64,000 bases of DNA from an uncultured Chlorobiota bacterium. Its GTDB lineage: Bacteria > Bacteroidota > Ignavibacteria > UBA10030 > UBA6906. Under the pieces are notes generated by a model. The model was given only the letters and a program-made list of their open reading frames with translations, made no database searches and had not been told where the DNA came from. The position numbers were made by a program, and so were the translations under genes. Location: assembly GCA_900696645.1 (NCBI GenBank), contig CAADGV010000007.1, forward strand, positions 186,001 through 250,000, given 5' to 3'. Below are positions 45,229 through 53,379 of the stretch, piece by piece (position 1 is the first letter of the stretch; every line of letters begins with the position of its first letter).

Positions 45229-46140
45229 ATGGCGGAGGCAGTCATGGTGTGTCCGGAGTGCAAGAGCAAGTTATCACCTTCCGATAAGTTCTGCCCGCAA
45301 TGCGGTGCCAAGGTCATAGTCGGGGTTGAGAATGCAACACCTCAGGCGGCATCAGCAATGTTGACGTGTGAAGTGTGCGGACATGAAAACAGGCATAGCG
45401 GTTCGTTCTGTGAAGCGTGCGGTGTCAAATTGCCACGGGCTGTAGCCTCCCCAGTGATACAGTCCCCGCAGAAACCTGAACTCCCGCCAATCTCCAAGAC
45501 TCCAGTCAAGCGATCAGTGCCTTCCGTTGAGTTGCAGGCGCGACACTATGTCGGCATTGCGTTGTTGGTTGTCGTAGTCGGAGTATTCGTGTACATGGAG
45601 ATACAGCGCGAAGTTCCGCAGCAAACAACCCAAACTTCCTCGCCGGTGCAACAATCGGCATCCCAAACCGAGCATGCCAAGGAGATCCTCGCGACTGTCG
45701 AAAGGCTGCAACGTACCGTCAGCGAAAACCCGAATGATATCGGCTCGAAGTTGCTTCTGGCAAACGCGCTGCATGATGGCGCAATGCACGACGCCAGTCT
45801 CCTGCCCCGCGCGATTGATGCATACAAAGCCTACCTAAAGGAAAAACCCGACGATCCGAATGCGAAGGTGGATTTGGGAATCTGCTATTTTGAGCTTGGC
45901 AAGATCGATTCGTTGCATTCCGCGAGGTTCTATGCGATGGCTATTGACGAGATGCTCTCTGCGGTGAAAAGCTCGCCTTCACATCAAGCCGGTGCGTTCA
46001 ATCTCGGTATTGTGTATTTGTTCTCAGGGAACTTGCCGGAGTCGAACAGGTGGTTCAAGAAGGCAGCAGATTTGAATCCGGAATCAGAGTTGGGCAGACG
46101 AGCGAAGGCAATATTGGAACAACACAGACAAGCAGGTTAA
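45229..46140 (+). CDS. Double zinc-ribbon, membrane-anchored TPR protein
   Basis: A 303-residue protein. Two CxxC-CxxC zinc ribbons lie at residues 6-25 (CPECKSKLSPSDKFCPQC) and near 43-63 (CEVCGHENRHSGSFCEAC). A single membrane helix follows near 106-122 (YVGIALLVVVVGVFVYM), and the C-terminal half contains tetratricopeptide repeats (LLANALHDGAM, VDLGICYFELGK, FNLGIVYLFSGNLPESNRWF). The ribbons should be cytoplasmic and the repeats periplasmic. Function unknown, but linkage to HU on one side and the 31-residue ribosome-type protein on the other is tight. Confidence 0.82.
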   Translation: MAEAVMVCPECKSKLSPSDKFCPQCGAKVIVGVENATPQAASAMLTCEVCGHENRHSGSFCEACGVKLPRAVASPVIQSPQKPELPPISKTPVKRSVPSVELQARHYVGIALLVVVVGVFVYMEIQREVPQQTTQTSSPVQQSASQTEHAKEILATVERLQRTVSENPNDIGSKLLLANALHDGAMHDASLLPRAIDAYKAYLKEKPDDPNAKVDLGICYFELGKIDSLHSARFYAMAIDEMLSAVKSSPSHQAGAFNLGIVYLFSGNLPESNRWFKKAADLNPESELGRRAKAILEQHRQAG

Positions 46141-46169
46141 ATCAGCATCTTTCTACGAAAGGAGGTCGA

Positions 46170-46265
46170 ATGCCGAGCGGCAAAAAGCGCAAGCGCCACA
46201 AAATGGCAACGCACAAGCGCAAGAAGCGGCTGCGCAAACAGCGTCACAAGAAGAAGAATCGTTAG
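46170..46265 (+). CDS. AURKAIP1/COX24 domain protein, 31 residues
   Basis: An extremely basic 31-residue protein (starts MPSGKKRKRHKMATHKRKKR). It matches the AURKAIP1/COX24 family, related to mitochondrial ribosomal protein mS38 and actinobacterial bS22. An excellent ribosome site (AAAGGAGGT) lies 8 bases before ATG 46170, and a terminator follows directly. A ribosome-bound role is the best inference. Such genes are easily missed because of their size. Confidence 0.88.
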   Translation: MPSGKKRKRHKMATHKRKKRLRKQRHKKKNR

Positions 46266-46273
46266 GCCGCCAC

Positions 46274-46307
46274 AATCCCGCCACTACCCGGCGGGATTTG
46301 TTTTTTT
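46274..46307 (+). terminator. Intrinsic terminator after the 31-residue protein gene
   Basis: AATCCCGCC (46274-46282) pairs with GGCGGGATT (46290-46298), a perfect 9-bp stem followed by TGTTTTTTT. Confidence 0.92.
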
Positions 46308-46432
46308 GGTGAACAGATTGTACACGATGGGGAGCAGGATCGGGCGATTTTGTTGCTTTTTTTCGACGAAGTTTATATCATGAAAACAAGTTCAAAAGGC
46401 ATTTTTATCATACTTTGTTGGTGGAGGCTGTG

Positions 46433-46828
46433 ATGGCTGATAACAACGGAACCACAAAAGGATTCATTTTCGGATTGTTGGCGGGAAGCGCCATTGGCGC
46501 CATGCTTGCCCTCCTTTACGCGCCCAAAAGCGGTAGAGAGCTGCGCGCAGATATCAAGGCGAAAACCGATGAGCTGATTGATGATGCGGAAGGAATGGTA
46601 GAGAGGGCGAGAACAAAAATTCCCGAGATTGCCAGTGAAGCCAAGAAACGCTCGGAGCGGGTGATTTCGGATGCAAAATCACAAGCAGACACCCTGATGC
46701 ACGATGCCGACCGCGTGCTGACAAATGTGAAGCAGCGCTCTTCCTCAATCATCGACGAGAGTATCAAAGTGAAGGATGCTGTAAAGGCGGGAGTTGACGC
46801 ATTCAAGCAGGAGCGCAACCGCTCGTAA
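46433..46828 (+). CDS. YtxH domain protein
   Basis: A 131-residue protein with an N-terminal glycine-rich membrane helix (FIFGLLAGSAIGAMLALLYAP), followed by the YtxH motif KSGRELR and a long amphipathic helical region rich in K, E, D and S. YtxH proteins are stress-associated in Bacillus, but their action is not known. ATG 46433 is supported by GTGGAGG upstream. The next gene has a similar membrane-plus-coil plan and starts 24 bp later. Confidence 0.85.
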   Translation: MADNNGTTKGFIFGLLAGSAIGAMLALLYAPKSGRELRADIKAKTDELIDDAEGMVERARTKIPEIASEAKKRSERVISDAKSQADTLMHDADRVLTNVKQRSSSIIDESIKVKDAVKAGVDAFKQERNRS

Positions 46829-46852
46829 TCCAACAAGCAAAGGAACTACTCT

Positions 46853-47239
46853 TTGGAAACTGCACTCTTGATTGCTCAATTGGTGGCGCTTGTCGCGGTA
46901 ACCGCAGTGTGTATCTTTCTCATCCTGGTTCTCATTCGCGTGCGGGAAATGCTGACCAAGATTGAGCGTGATATTTCGGCGGTGACCGAGCGGACGATGC
47001 CTGTTCTCGAGAACATCGATTATATTTCTTCGCGTGTCAAGAACATCACCGACAACATTGACGATCAGGTGTTGATGGTACGCGAGTCGATGGGCTCAAT
47101 CAGGGAAATCGCTGACAATATCGTGTCGCTGGAGCGGCAGGTACAATCACGGATTGAAGGCCCCATTCTTGATACTGTGGCTCTAATCGCGGCACTCGTC
47201 AAGGGCGTGAAAGCATTCACATCCCGCCTTCGAGCGTAA
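46853..47239 (+). CDS. DUF948-like membrane/coiled-coil protein
   Basis: A 128-residue protein: one N-terminal helix (LIAQLVALVAVTAVCIFLILVLI), then an extended coiled coil (MLTKIERDISAVTERTMPVLEN) and a short C-terminal hydrophobic patch. The plan resembles DUF948, often found next to YtxH genes. TTG 46853 with AAGGAA upstream is the probable start. Probably an envelope structural or stress partner of the YtxH protein. Confidence 0.7.
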   Translation: METALLIAQLVALVAVTAVCIFLILVLIRVREMLTKIERDISAVTERTMPVLENIDYISSRVKNITDNIDDQVLMVRESMGSIREIADNIVSLERQVQSRIEGPILDTVALIAALVKGVKAFTSRLRA

Positions 47240-47267
47240 CCTCTGTTCGCAAGACAGGGGTTTTTTG
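47240..47267 (+). terminator. Intrinsic terminator after the DUF948-like gene
   Basis: CCTCTGT (47240-47246) and ACAGGGG (47254-47260) form a 7-bp stem with one wobble pair, followed by six T. Confidence 0.82.
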
Positions 47268-47511
47268 TTCTTTGTAAGAATCTTGTTACCAACTCTCCGA
47301 TTCTCTACACCGGGCAATACGAGTGGATTTTCAAGAGCGAACCATCGTGGTTGATAAGGGAAACACTTCTTTGTTTCGGTTTCACTTCACTTCTTCACCC
47401 CGAGGCAGAACGGCTATGGAGCGCCGGCGTGTGCCGGATTCCAGAAGCGAAGTCATTTTTCACTCGAACATCATATCATAACATCTCCTTATTGGAGGCA
47501 CGGAAATATCT

Positions 47512-49620
47512 ATGAAAGAATTTACACCTGAGAACATTCGCAATGTGGCCCTCATCGGCCACGGAGGGGCGGGGAAGACTTCGTTGGCCGAGGCTCTGCT
47601 CTTCTCCGCGGGAAGTACTACGCGCCTCGGCAAGGTTGAAGAAGGAAATACACTTTCCGACTACCACCCGGACGAAATCGAACGTCAAATCTCCATCAAC
47701 ACATCTGTTCTCTTCTGTGAATGGAAAGCAACCAAAATCAATATCCTCGACACTCCCGGCTACACGGATTTTACCGGCGAGGTGAAAAGTGCTCTGCGGG
47801 TTGCTGACACGGCGTTTGTGCTTGTCAAGGCCGTTGAAGGTATCGAGGTTGGGACAGAAATTGTCGGCAAGTACACAAATGAGTACAAGACCGGCGTTGT
47901 CTTCGTCATCAACAAACTCGACAATGAAAACTCGGATTTCGACAGAGTCGTGCAGCAATGCCACGACTATGTCAGTCATGAGGTCGAAGTTGTGCAGTTT
48001 CCTCTCAATCAGGGGCTTGCATTTGATACGGTGATCGATGTGATCAAGATGAAAGCCCTGAAGTACCAGCGCGGCGGCAATGGAAAGTACACGGAATCGG
48101 AAATTCCTGCCGAAGCAAAGGAGAAGGCTGAAACCTACCGCCGCAAGCTGCTTGATGCCGTTGCCGAACTCGACGAAACGTGGATGAACAAATACTTCGA
48201 GACAGGGACACTCACGGACGATGAACTGAAAGCCGGGTTGCATCGCGGGATTCACGAGAGAAATCTCTTCCCGATTCTCTGCTGCTCGGCAGCCCACAAC
48301 ATCGGCGTGACGGATATTCTGGATTTTATTGTTGAAGACTGTCCCTCGCCACCGGAAATCGGAGATACACACGCGAGGCCTGTCAGTGTTACGAACGGTA
48401 ACAACGATGTGACCGTGAAACCCGATCCGAAGGGTGAACCATCGTTGTTCATTTTCAAGACTGTCTCAGAGGCCCACGTAGGCGAGCTTTCATTCTTCCG
48501 GGTGTATTCGGGCACCATTACGCCGGGTATGGATATGGTCAACGAAGCGAACGGCAAACCCGAGCGTCTCGCGCAAATCTACATTATGAACGGCAAAGAA
48601 CGGAAGGACGTCAACAAATTAATGGCGGGCGATATCGGCGCAGTAGTGAAGTTGAAGGATACACACACCAACGATACGCTCAGCAGCAAAGCATTCCCCG
48701 TTGTGTATGCACCGATTGTTTTCCCGGAGCCTGTGTATCATCTCGGCATTGTTCCGAGGTCGAAGGGGGATGAAGACAAGATTGCAAACGGACTTCATTC
48801 TCTTCATCAGGAGGATCCGACATTCGTGTTCCGTGTGGATGCCGAGTTGCATCAGACGATTATCAGCGGACAGGGTGAGCTTCACCTTCAGGTAATCGTG
48901 AAGCGGCTCAAGCAAAAATTCAATGTTGATGTTGATCTTGTTGAACCGAAAGTGGCGTATCGTGAAACGATCAAAGCCATTGCAAAAGATGCCGAGTACA
49001 AACACAAAAAGCAAAGCGGCGGTCACGGACAATACGGCCACGTTCATCTCCGTCTTGAGCCGTTGAAGCGGGGACAAGGGTTTGAATTCCTCGATGAGAT
49101 TGTGGGTGGCGTTGTTCCCGGAAAGTTCATCCCGGCGGTGGAAAAAGGTGTCGTCGAGACGATGAAGGAAGGTGTGCTTGCCGGCTATCCCGTGGTGGAC
49201 GTTCGCGTGGCGCTGCATTACGGTTCGTATCACGATGTAGATTCGTCCGAAATGGCCTTCAAGATTGCCGGTTCGCAGGCATTCAAGAAAGGGTTCATGG
49301 AAGCAAAGCCGATTCTTCTTGAGCCGATCTACAACATCGAAGTGAAGGTTCCGGAAGATGCGATGGGTGAAGTCATGGGAGATATTTCCGGCAGACGCGG
49401 GAAGATTCTCGGAATGGACAGCGCGGGGCATTACCAGATTATCCGGGCACAGGTGCCGCAGGCCGAACTTCACAAATATGCAACGGTTCTTCGCTCGAAA
49501 ACCGGCGGGCGGGGCGTCTTCAGTGCCAGCATGTCGCATTACGAGGAAGTGCCGAGAGAACAGGTGGAGAAGATCATCGCGGCATCAGATAAGAACAAGA
49601 ACAAAGAGCAGGAAGCATAA
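47512..49620 (+). CDS. Elongation factor G-like GTPase (EF-G2 type)
   Basis: A 702-residue five-domain translational GTPase resembling EF-G but of the accessory EF-G2 class. G1 is GHGGAGKTSL (residues 16-25) instead of the canonical AHIDAGKTT. G3 is D80-T-P-G-Y84, with tyrosine where EF-G has the catalytic histidine. G4 is N134-K-L-D. Domains II-V are complete, with GHGQYGHVHLRLEP in domain IV and DISGRRGKILGMD in domain V. It lacks the usual rpsL-rpsG-fusA-tuf context. Some EF-G2 proteins hydrolyse GTP poorly and work in ribosome recycling or stress; the role here is not shown. Confidence 0.9.
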   Translation: MKEFTPENIRNVALIGHGGAGKTSLAEALLFSAGSTTRLGKVEEGNTLSDYHPDEIERQISINTSVLFCEWKATKINILDTPGYTDFTGEVKSALRVADTAFVLVKAVEGIEVGTEIVGKYTNEYKTGVVFVINKLDNENSDFDRVVQQCHDYVSHEVEVVQFPLNQGLAFDTVIDVIKMKALKYQRGGNGKYTESEIPAEAKEKAETYRRKLLDAVAELDETWMNKYFETGTLTDDELKAGLHRGIHERNLFPILCCSAAHNIGVTDILDFIVEDCPSPPEIGDTHARPVSVTNGNNDVTVKPDPKGEPSLFIFKTVSEAHVGELSFFRVYSGTITPGMDMVNEANGKPERLAQIYIMNGKERKDVNKLMAGDIGAVVKLKDTHTNDTLSSKAFPVVYAPIVFPEPVYHLGIVPRSKGDEDKIANGLHSLHQEDPTFVFRVDAELHQTIISGQGELHLQVIVKRLKQKFNVDVDLVEPKVAYRETIKAIAKDAEYKHKKQSGGHGQYGHVHLRLEPLKRGQGFEFLDEIVGGVVPGKFIPAVEKGVVETMKEGVLAGYPVVDVRVALHYGSYHDVDSSEMAFKIAGSQAFKKGFMEAKPILLEPIYNIEVKVPEDAMGEVMGDISGRRGKILGMDSAGHYQIIRAQVPQAELHKYATVLRSKTGGRGVFSASMSHYEEVPREQVEKIIAASDKNKNKEQEA

Positions 49621-49639
49621 TTTCGTTATTGTCCCGGAG

Positions 49640-49672
49640 AAAGGTTGGCGCCGAAAGCTCCAACCTTTTTCT
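49640..49672 (+). terminator. Intrinsic terminator after the EF-G-like gene
   Basis: AAAGGTTGG (49640-49648) pairs with CCAACCTTT (49660-49668), followed by TTC. A 9-bp perfect stem. Confidence 0.88.
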
Positions 49673-49745
49673 TTGCATCAAACTTTCATATTTTGCGGGC
49701 CGTTGGGGGAGATGCAGGCGGTGTTCACTCTAATCAGGAGAGTTC

Positions 49746-50297
49746 ATGAAACGCATGTGGTCGCCGTGGCGTTCGGCATATTTGGAGACGTTCAAAGATC
49801 TGCCCAAGAAAAGCAAATCGGGGAAGAGCATTTTCATACGGGCGTTGGAAGAGAATGACGACGACAAACACTTCATCGTCCACCGGGGAAAGTACTGTTT
49901 TGTCATCCTGAACCTGTACCCGTACAACAGCGGCCATCTGATGGTTGTCCCGTACAAGCAAACGGGGCGCTTCGATCGACTTTCTGATGCCGAGCTTGCC
50001 GAAGCCATGAAACTGGTACGCATCAGCATCAATGCGCTTGATAAGAATATGAAGCCCGAGGGGTTCAATTTTGGCGCAAACCTCGGACGCGTTGCCGGGG
50101 CCGGAGTCAAGGGTCATGTCCACTTCCACATTGTGCCCCGCTGGAACGGCGACACGAATTTCATGCCTGTTCTCTCCGATACAAAGGTGATTTCCGAGGA
50201 TATGCGTACAACGATGCTGAAATTACGCAAAGCTTTCAAACAGGCAGATGGCATCAAACGCAAGAAGCAGAAGCAGAGCGGCTCGTCCCGGCGTTAA
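49746..50297 (+). CDS. HIT family hydrolase/phosphorylase
   Basis: A 183-residue histidine-triad protein. KYCFVILNLYPYNSGHLMVV is the nucleotide-site block and GHVHFHIVPRW the catalytic triad H-x-H-x-H. The size and the conserved NLYPYNSGHLMVVPY segment resemble Ap4A phosphorylase-like members found in Actinobacteria and Bacteroidota. It probably cleaves dinucleoside polyphosphates or related AMP conjugates. It ends within 50 bp of the ECF sigma gene but is likely a separate unit. Confidence 0.88.
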   Translation: MKRMWSPWRSAYLETFKDLPKKSKSGKSIFIRALEENDDDKHFIVHRGKYCFVILNLYPYNSGHLMVVPYKQTGRFDRLSDAELAEAMKLVRISINALDKNMKPEGFNFGANLGRVAGAGVKGHVHFHIVPRWNGDTNFMPVLSDTKVISEDMRTTMLKLRKAFKQADGIKRKKQKQSGSSRR

Positions 50298-50322
50298 ACA
50301 TTCTCCCGAAAACCTTGTCTAA
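50296..50322 (+). promoter_or_regulatory. Possible ECF-type promoter for the sigma factor operon
   Basis: AAAC (50296-50299), 17 bases, GTCTAA (50317-50322) resembles the AAC-N16/17-GTC pattern of ECF promoters and would allow autoregulation. The match is short and may be fortuitous. Confidence 0.3.
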
Positions 50323-50343
50323 TACAGTAGACGACAAAGGTAC

Positions 50344-50907
50344 ATGAACCCACTGACCGACCTCGAACTTGTGCAACAAGTTCGGAAGGGAAAGCGAGAA
50401 GCTTATACGGAACTGATGCGACGTTACCAGCAACGCGTGTACTGGGTCGCCCGTCGGATTGTGGGCAATCATGACGATGCCGATGATATTGCGCAGGAGA
50501 CGTTTGTGAAGGCGTATCTTGCGCTGGGTGATTTTCGGGGCGATTCAGGATTCTTCACGTGGCTGTACCGGATTGCGGTGAATCTGTCGCTTAACACAAT
50601 TCGCAAACAGCAGGTGATGAACTACCTGCGGGAGAGCCCGATGATCTCGTCTCTGCTGCCCGCGAAGGAGAATCCTCACGCAGAGCTGGAAGCGAAAGAG
50701 TTGGAATCGAAATTACAGCGGGCTGTTGCCCTTCTGCCGGAAAAGCAAAAGGCGGTTTTTGTAATGCGATATTATGAGGAGATGAACTACGAGGAGATTT
50801 CCGAAGTTCTCAAAACAACGGTCGGCGGACTGAAGGCGAACTATTTTCATGCACTGAAAAAAGTGCAGGAGTATCTGAAAGATGAAATTGCGACGATCAA
50901 AGATTGA
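50344..50907 (+). CDS. ECF RNA polymerase sigma factor
   Basis: A 187-residue sigma-70 family factor of the extracytoplasmic type. Region 2 (RYQQRVYWVARRIVGNHDDADDIAQETFVKAY) includes the DDIAQETF signature of sigma-2.2/2.3; region 4 (LPEKQKAVFVMRYYEEMNYEEISEVL, then VGGLKANYFHALKKV) is a helix-turn-helix for the -35 element. No region 1 or 3. Its stop overlaps the start of the next gene by 26 bp, so a cognate anti-sigma is expected there. Confidence 0.93.
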   Translation: MNPLTDLELVQQVRKGKREAYTELMRRYQQRVYWVARRIVGNHDDADDIAQETFVKAYLALGDFRGDSGFFTWLYRIAVNLSLNTIRKQQVMNYLRESPMISSLLPAKENPHAELEAKELESKLQRAVALLPEKQKAVFVMRYYEEMNYEEISEVLKTTVGGLKANYFHALKKVQEYLKDEIATIKD

Positions 50908-51415
50908 AATAACCGATTCGGCGGAACGCGAAGCAGAAGAAGCCGTACGGCGTCTTGCATCGGAATCGACAGAATCAGGGATGTCGATTCCCTCAGCAAC
51001 TCATTTTGCCAATCTGATCGTCAGGACGAATCAACGCATCGATCATGTCACCAGCGGCGCGGCGCTTTCCATCAGTTGGCTGGCACGTGTTGCCGTACCC
51101 GGTGTCGTTGCAATTCTCTTCTTCTTCATCGGATTGCATTACTACGGGCCCGGGACCACCAGTCGTAACAGTTCGATAGCGGAAGCCATGCGTGCTCTCC
51201 CTGCCGGTGTGATCGATTCGCTGTTGTACGAATCGTCGGCTGCTTCCGGCTCCGTCGCAGCTGAAATTCCTGATGACGTGCTTGATGTATCGAACGTCCA
51301 ACTGGCCGAGTTCTATTTTGCCTCGGGAATGCCGGCGAGTATTCTGGAAACACTTCCGCAGCAGCAGGTGGCGGAGATTGCCGCAATCCTTGAATCCCGT
51401 TCGACGAATCTCTAA
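50882..51415 (+). CDS. Putative anti-sigma factor, single-pass membrane protein
   Basis: A 177-residue protein whose start lies 26 bp inside the sigma gene. The N-terminal 65 residues are hydrophilic and helical, one membrane helix follows near 66-84 (WLARVAVPGVVAILFFFIGL), and about 90 residues are periplasmic. The size, topology and overlap fit an anti-sigma factor, although no zinc-binding HxxxCxxC motif is visible. The assignment rests on context rather than sequence. Confidence 0.65.
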   Translation: MKLRRSKIEITDSAEREAEEAVRRLASESTESGMSIPSATHFANLIVRTNQRIDHVTSGAALSISWLARVAVPGVVAILFFFIGLHYYGPGTTSRNSSIAEAMRALPAGVIDSLLYESSAASGSVAAEIPDDVLDVSNVQLAEFYFASGMPASILETLPQQQVAEIAAILESRSTNL

Positions 51416-51442
51416 AACATGAAACAACAGGAGTCATCAAAC

Positions 51443-51916
51443 ATGAGAACTCTACTCGCAACATTCGTGCTGCTGTTCTGCGCAACATTCGTCTATGCTC
51501 AGCCTCCCGTGGGCGGACCCGGATTTGAGCGGGTTGAACGGTTCAAGAAAATGCGAATGGTGGAGATGCTGGAGTTGAACGAGGAACAATCCGTGCGCTT
51601 CTTCGCCCGTCACACCGAGATGGAAAACACCCGACGGGCATTGGAGAAGCAACGCGACGAAGTACTCGACAAAATCGAGCGTCTCATCCGCAACAAGGCG
51701 GATGCAAAAGAGTACGAGAAGCTTTTCTCTGAAGTCGAATCTCTCAACAGACAAATCGGGGAAGAGAGGCAGAAGTTCTTCAATGGACTTGGCGATGTGC
51801 TCACGGTTGAGCAGCAGGCCAAGTTGCTGCTCTTTGAGCGCAGGTTCGAGAAGGAATTGCGCGAGGCAATCCGCGAATCCCAGCAACGCCGCCGCGGAAG
51901 AATGGGCGACATGTAA
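51443..51916 (+). CDS. Spy/CpxP-like periplasmic protein
   Basis: A 157-residue exported helical protein. ATG 51443 (ribosome site GGAG) gives a signal peptide (MRTLLATFVLLFCATFVYAQ). The mature part has two LTxxQ-like segments (MLELNEEQSVRFF and DVLTVEQQAKLLLFE) flanking a long charged helix, as in Spy, CpxP and metal-sensing CnrX/ZraP proteins, and ends in Arg/Gly. In an operon with a sigma/anti-sigma pair it may be the periplasmic sensor or a chaperone made in response. Confidence 0.78.
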   Translation: MRTLLATFVLLFCATFVYAQPPVGGPGFERVERFKKMRMVEMLELNEEQSVRFFARHTEMENTRRALEKQRDEVLDKIERLIRNKADAKEYEKLFSEVESLNRQIGEERQKFFNGLGDVLTVEQQAKLLLFERRFEKELREAIRESQQRRRGRMGDM

Positions 51917-51951
51917 CGCATTCTTCCGATCAAATTACTCCAACCCGAAAC

Positions 51952-51977
51952 GGAGGCATATCTCACCAACTGCCTCC
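51952..51977. other. Hairpin directly before the allantoinase frame
   Basis: GGAGGCA (51952-51958) and TGCCTCC (51971-51977) form a 7-bp stem that sequesters the only GGAGG-type ribosome site and ends one base before ATG 51979. It may limit initiation there, or the next ATG (52009) may be the true start. Confidence 0.4.
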
Positions 51978-52008
51978 AATGTATATCATATCAATTACCA
52001 AGAAGCGG

Positions 52009-53337
52009 ATGTTTATTCTACGCTCCCGGCGCATCGTCACTCCTGATGGATTGCGAGATGCCGCAGTAGTCATCAACGATGGCAGAATCAGCGATGTCAT
52101 CAATCCGGACGCCATTCCTTCAGGTGCAGATATCGAAGATGTCGGAGAGTTGGTTGTTGCGCCGGGACTTGTTGATCCGCACGTTCACATCAACGAGCCG
52201 GGCCGGACGGAATGGGAGGGATTTGCAACTGCGACACAATCCGCCGCCGCCGGAGGGATAACTGCTGTTGTTGACATGCCATTAAATAACTCTCCGGTTA
52301 CGACAACAGTCGAGGCTTTTGAAAAGAAATTGGCGGCTGCAAAGGGGAAGTTGCATGTAGATTGTGGCTTTCATGCCGGACTTGTTCCTGACAATGCATC
52401 GTTGATGGAGCCTCTCTTTAGATCGGGCGTGCTTGGAGTGAAGGCTTTTCTGATCGATTCCGGAATCGATGAATTCCCTCCGACATCGGAGGAGAACTTA
52501 CGTACAGCAATGCCTGCAATTGCAGAAGCCGGCCTGCCCCTGCTCGTCCACGCAGAGTTGCAGACTCTGCCGTTTCAAGCCGTGCCTCAGTATGCACGAA
52601 GTTATGCCGCATATCTCAACTCCAGACCAAGACAATGGGAAAACAACGCCATTGCAATGTTGATCCGGCTCTCCGAAGAATTCGGTTGCAGAGTACACAT
52701 TGTTCACTTATCTTCATCAGAAGCTGTTTCAATGCTGCGGAAAGCGAAATTGCGCGGCGTGAAGATAACAGCAGAAACGTGTCCGCATTATCTCTTTTTT
52801 TCTGCAGAAGAAATTCCTGAGGGCGCTACGCAGTTCAAATGTGCTCCGCCTATTCGTGAGAGAGAGAACAACGAGAAACTCTGGGAGGCATTGCGTGATG
52901 GCATCATCGATTTCATCGCATCGGATCATTCGCCCTGCCCTCCCGAAATGAAGTTGATGGAAACGGGCGATTTCATGAATGCATGGGGTGGAATAGCGTC
53001 TCTGCAATTCAGCATGTCAATAATGTGGACGGAAATGCGGAGAAGAGGTTTTTCGATTTCGGATATTTCCAGATTGATGTCGGCACGTCCCGCAGCACTC
53101 GTCGGGCTGGAGAGGAGGAAAGGCAAGATCGCCCCAACGTATGATGCCGACCTTGTTGTGTGGAATCCTGAAGAGTCATTCACTGTCGAACCGTCATTAA
53201 TCCATCATCGTCACAAGATGACTCCGTACGAAGGACGAATTTTGTACGGCAAAGTGAAGGCAACATACGTTCGAGGTATCAGAGTGTTTGATGACGGGAA
53301 ATTCTCGACAGCGGCAGGCAGAATTCTTACACGGTAG
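52009..53337 (+). CDS. allB: Allantoinase
   Basis: Opens the allantoin ring to allantoate. This 442-residue amidohydrolase has the metal-binding DPHVHINEPGRTEWEGF near residue 60, the carboxylated-lysine block GVLGVKAFLIDSG, HIVHLSS, and the late aspartate SDHSPCPPEMK. The last block separates AllB from dihydroorotase and hydantoinase. ATG 52009 starts at the usual family position (MFILRSRRIVTPDG); ATG 51979 would add ten residues. It opens the purine cluster, with allantoicase 42 bp downstream. Confidence 0.94.
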   Translation: MFILRSRRIVTPDGLRDAAVVINDGRISDVINPDAIPSGADIEDVGELVVAPGLVDPHVHINEPGRTEWEGFATATQSAAAGGITAVVDMPLNNSPVTTTVEAFEKKLAAAKGKLHVDCGFHAGLVPDNASLMEPLFRSGVLGVKAFLIDSGIDEFPPTSEENLRTAMPAIAEAGLPLLVHAELQTLPFQAVPQYARSYAAYLNSRPRQWENNAIAMLIRLSEEFGCRVHIVHLSSSEAVSMLRKAKLRGVKITAETCPHYLFFSAEEIPEGATQFKCAPPIRERENNEKLWEALRDGIIDFIASDHSPCPPEMKLMETGDFMNAWGGIASLQFSMSIMWTEMRRRGFSISDISRLMSARPAALVGLERRKGKIAPTYDADLVVWNPEESFTVEPSLIHHRHKMTPYEGRILYGKVKATYVRGIRVFDDGKFSTAAGRILTR

Positions 53338-53379
53338 CGCATAGTTCATCAGTTCACAATCCAAAATCCCTCAAAATGA

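Noticed and set aside
47476-49539. Two long - strand open frames (about 300 codons each) opposite the EF-G-like gene
   Set aside because: They lie antisense to a clearly conserved protein, have no family motif or ribosome site, and follow from codon bias on the other strand. The same applies to long frames opposite pgk, ispG and the ymdB-type gene.
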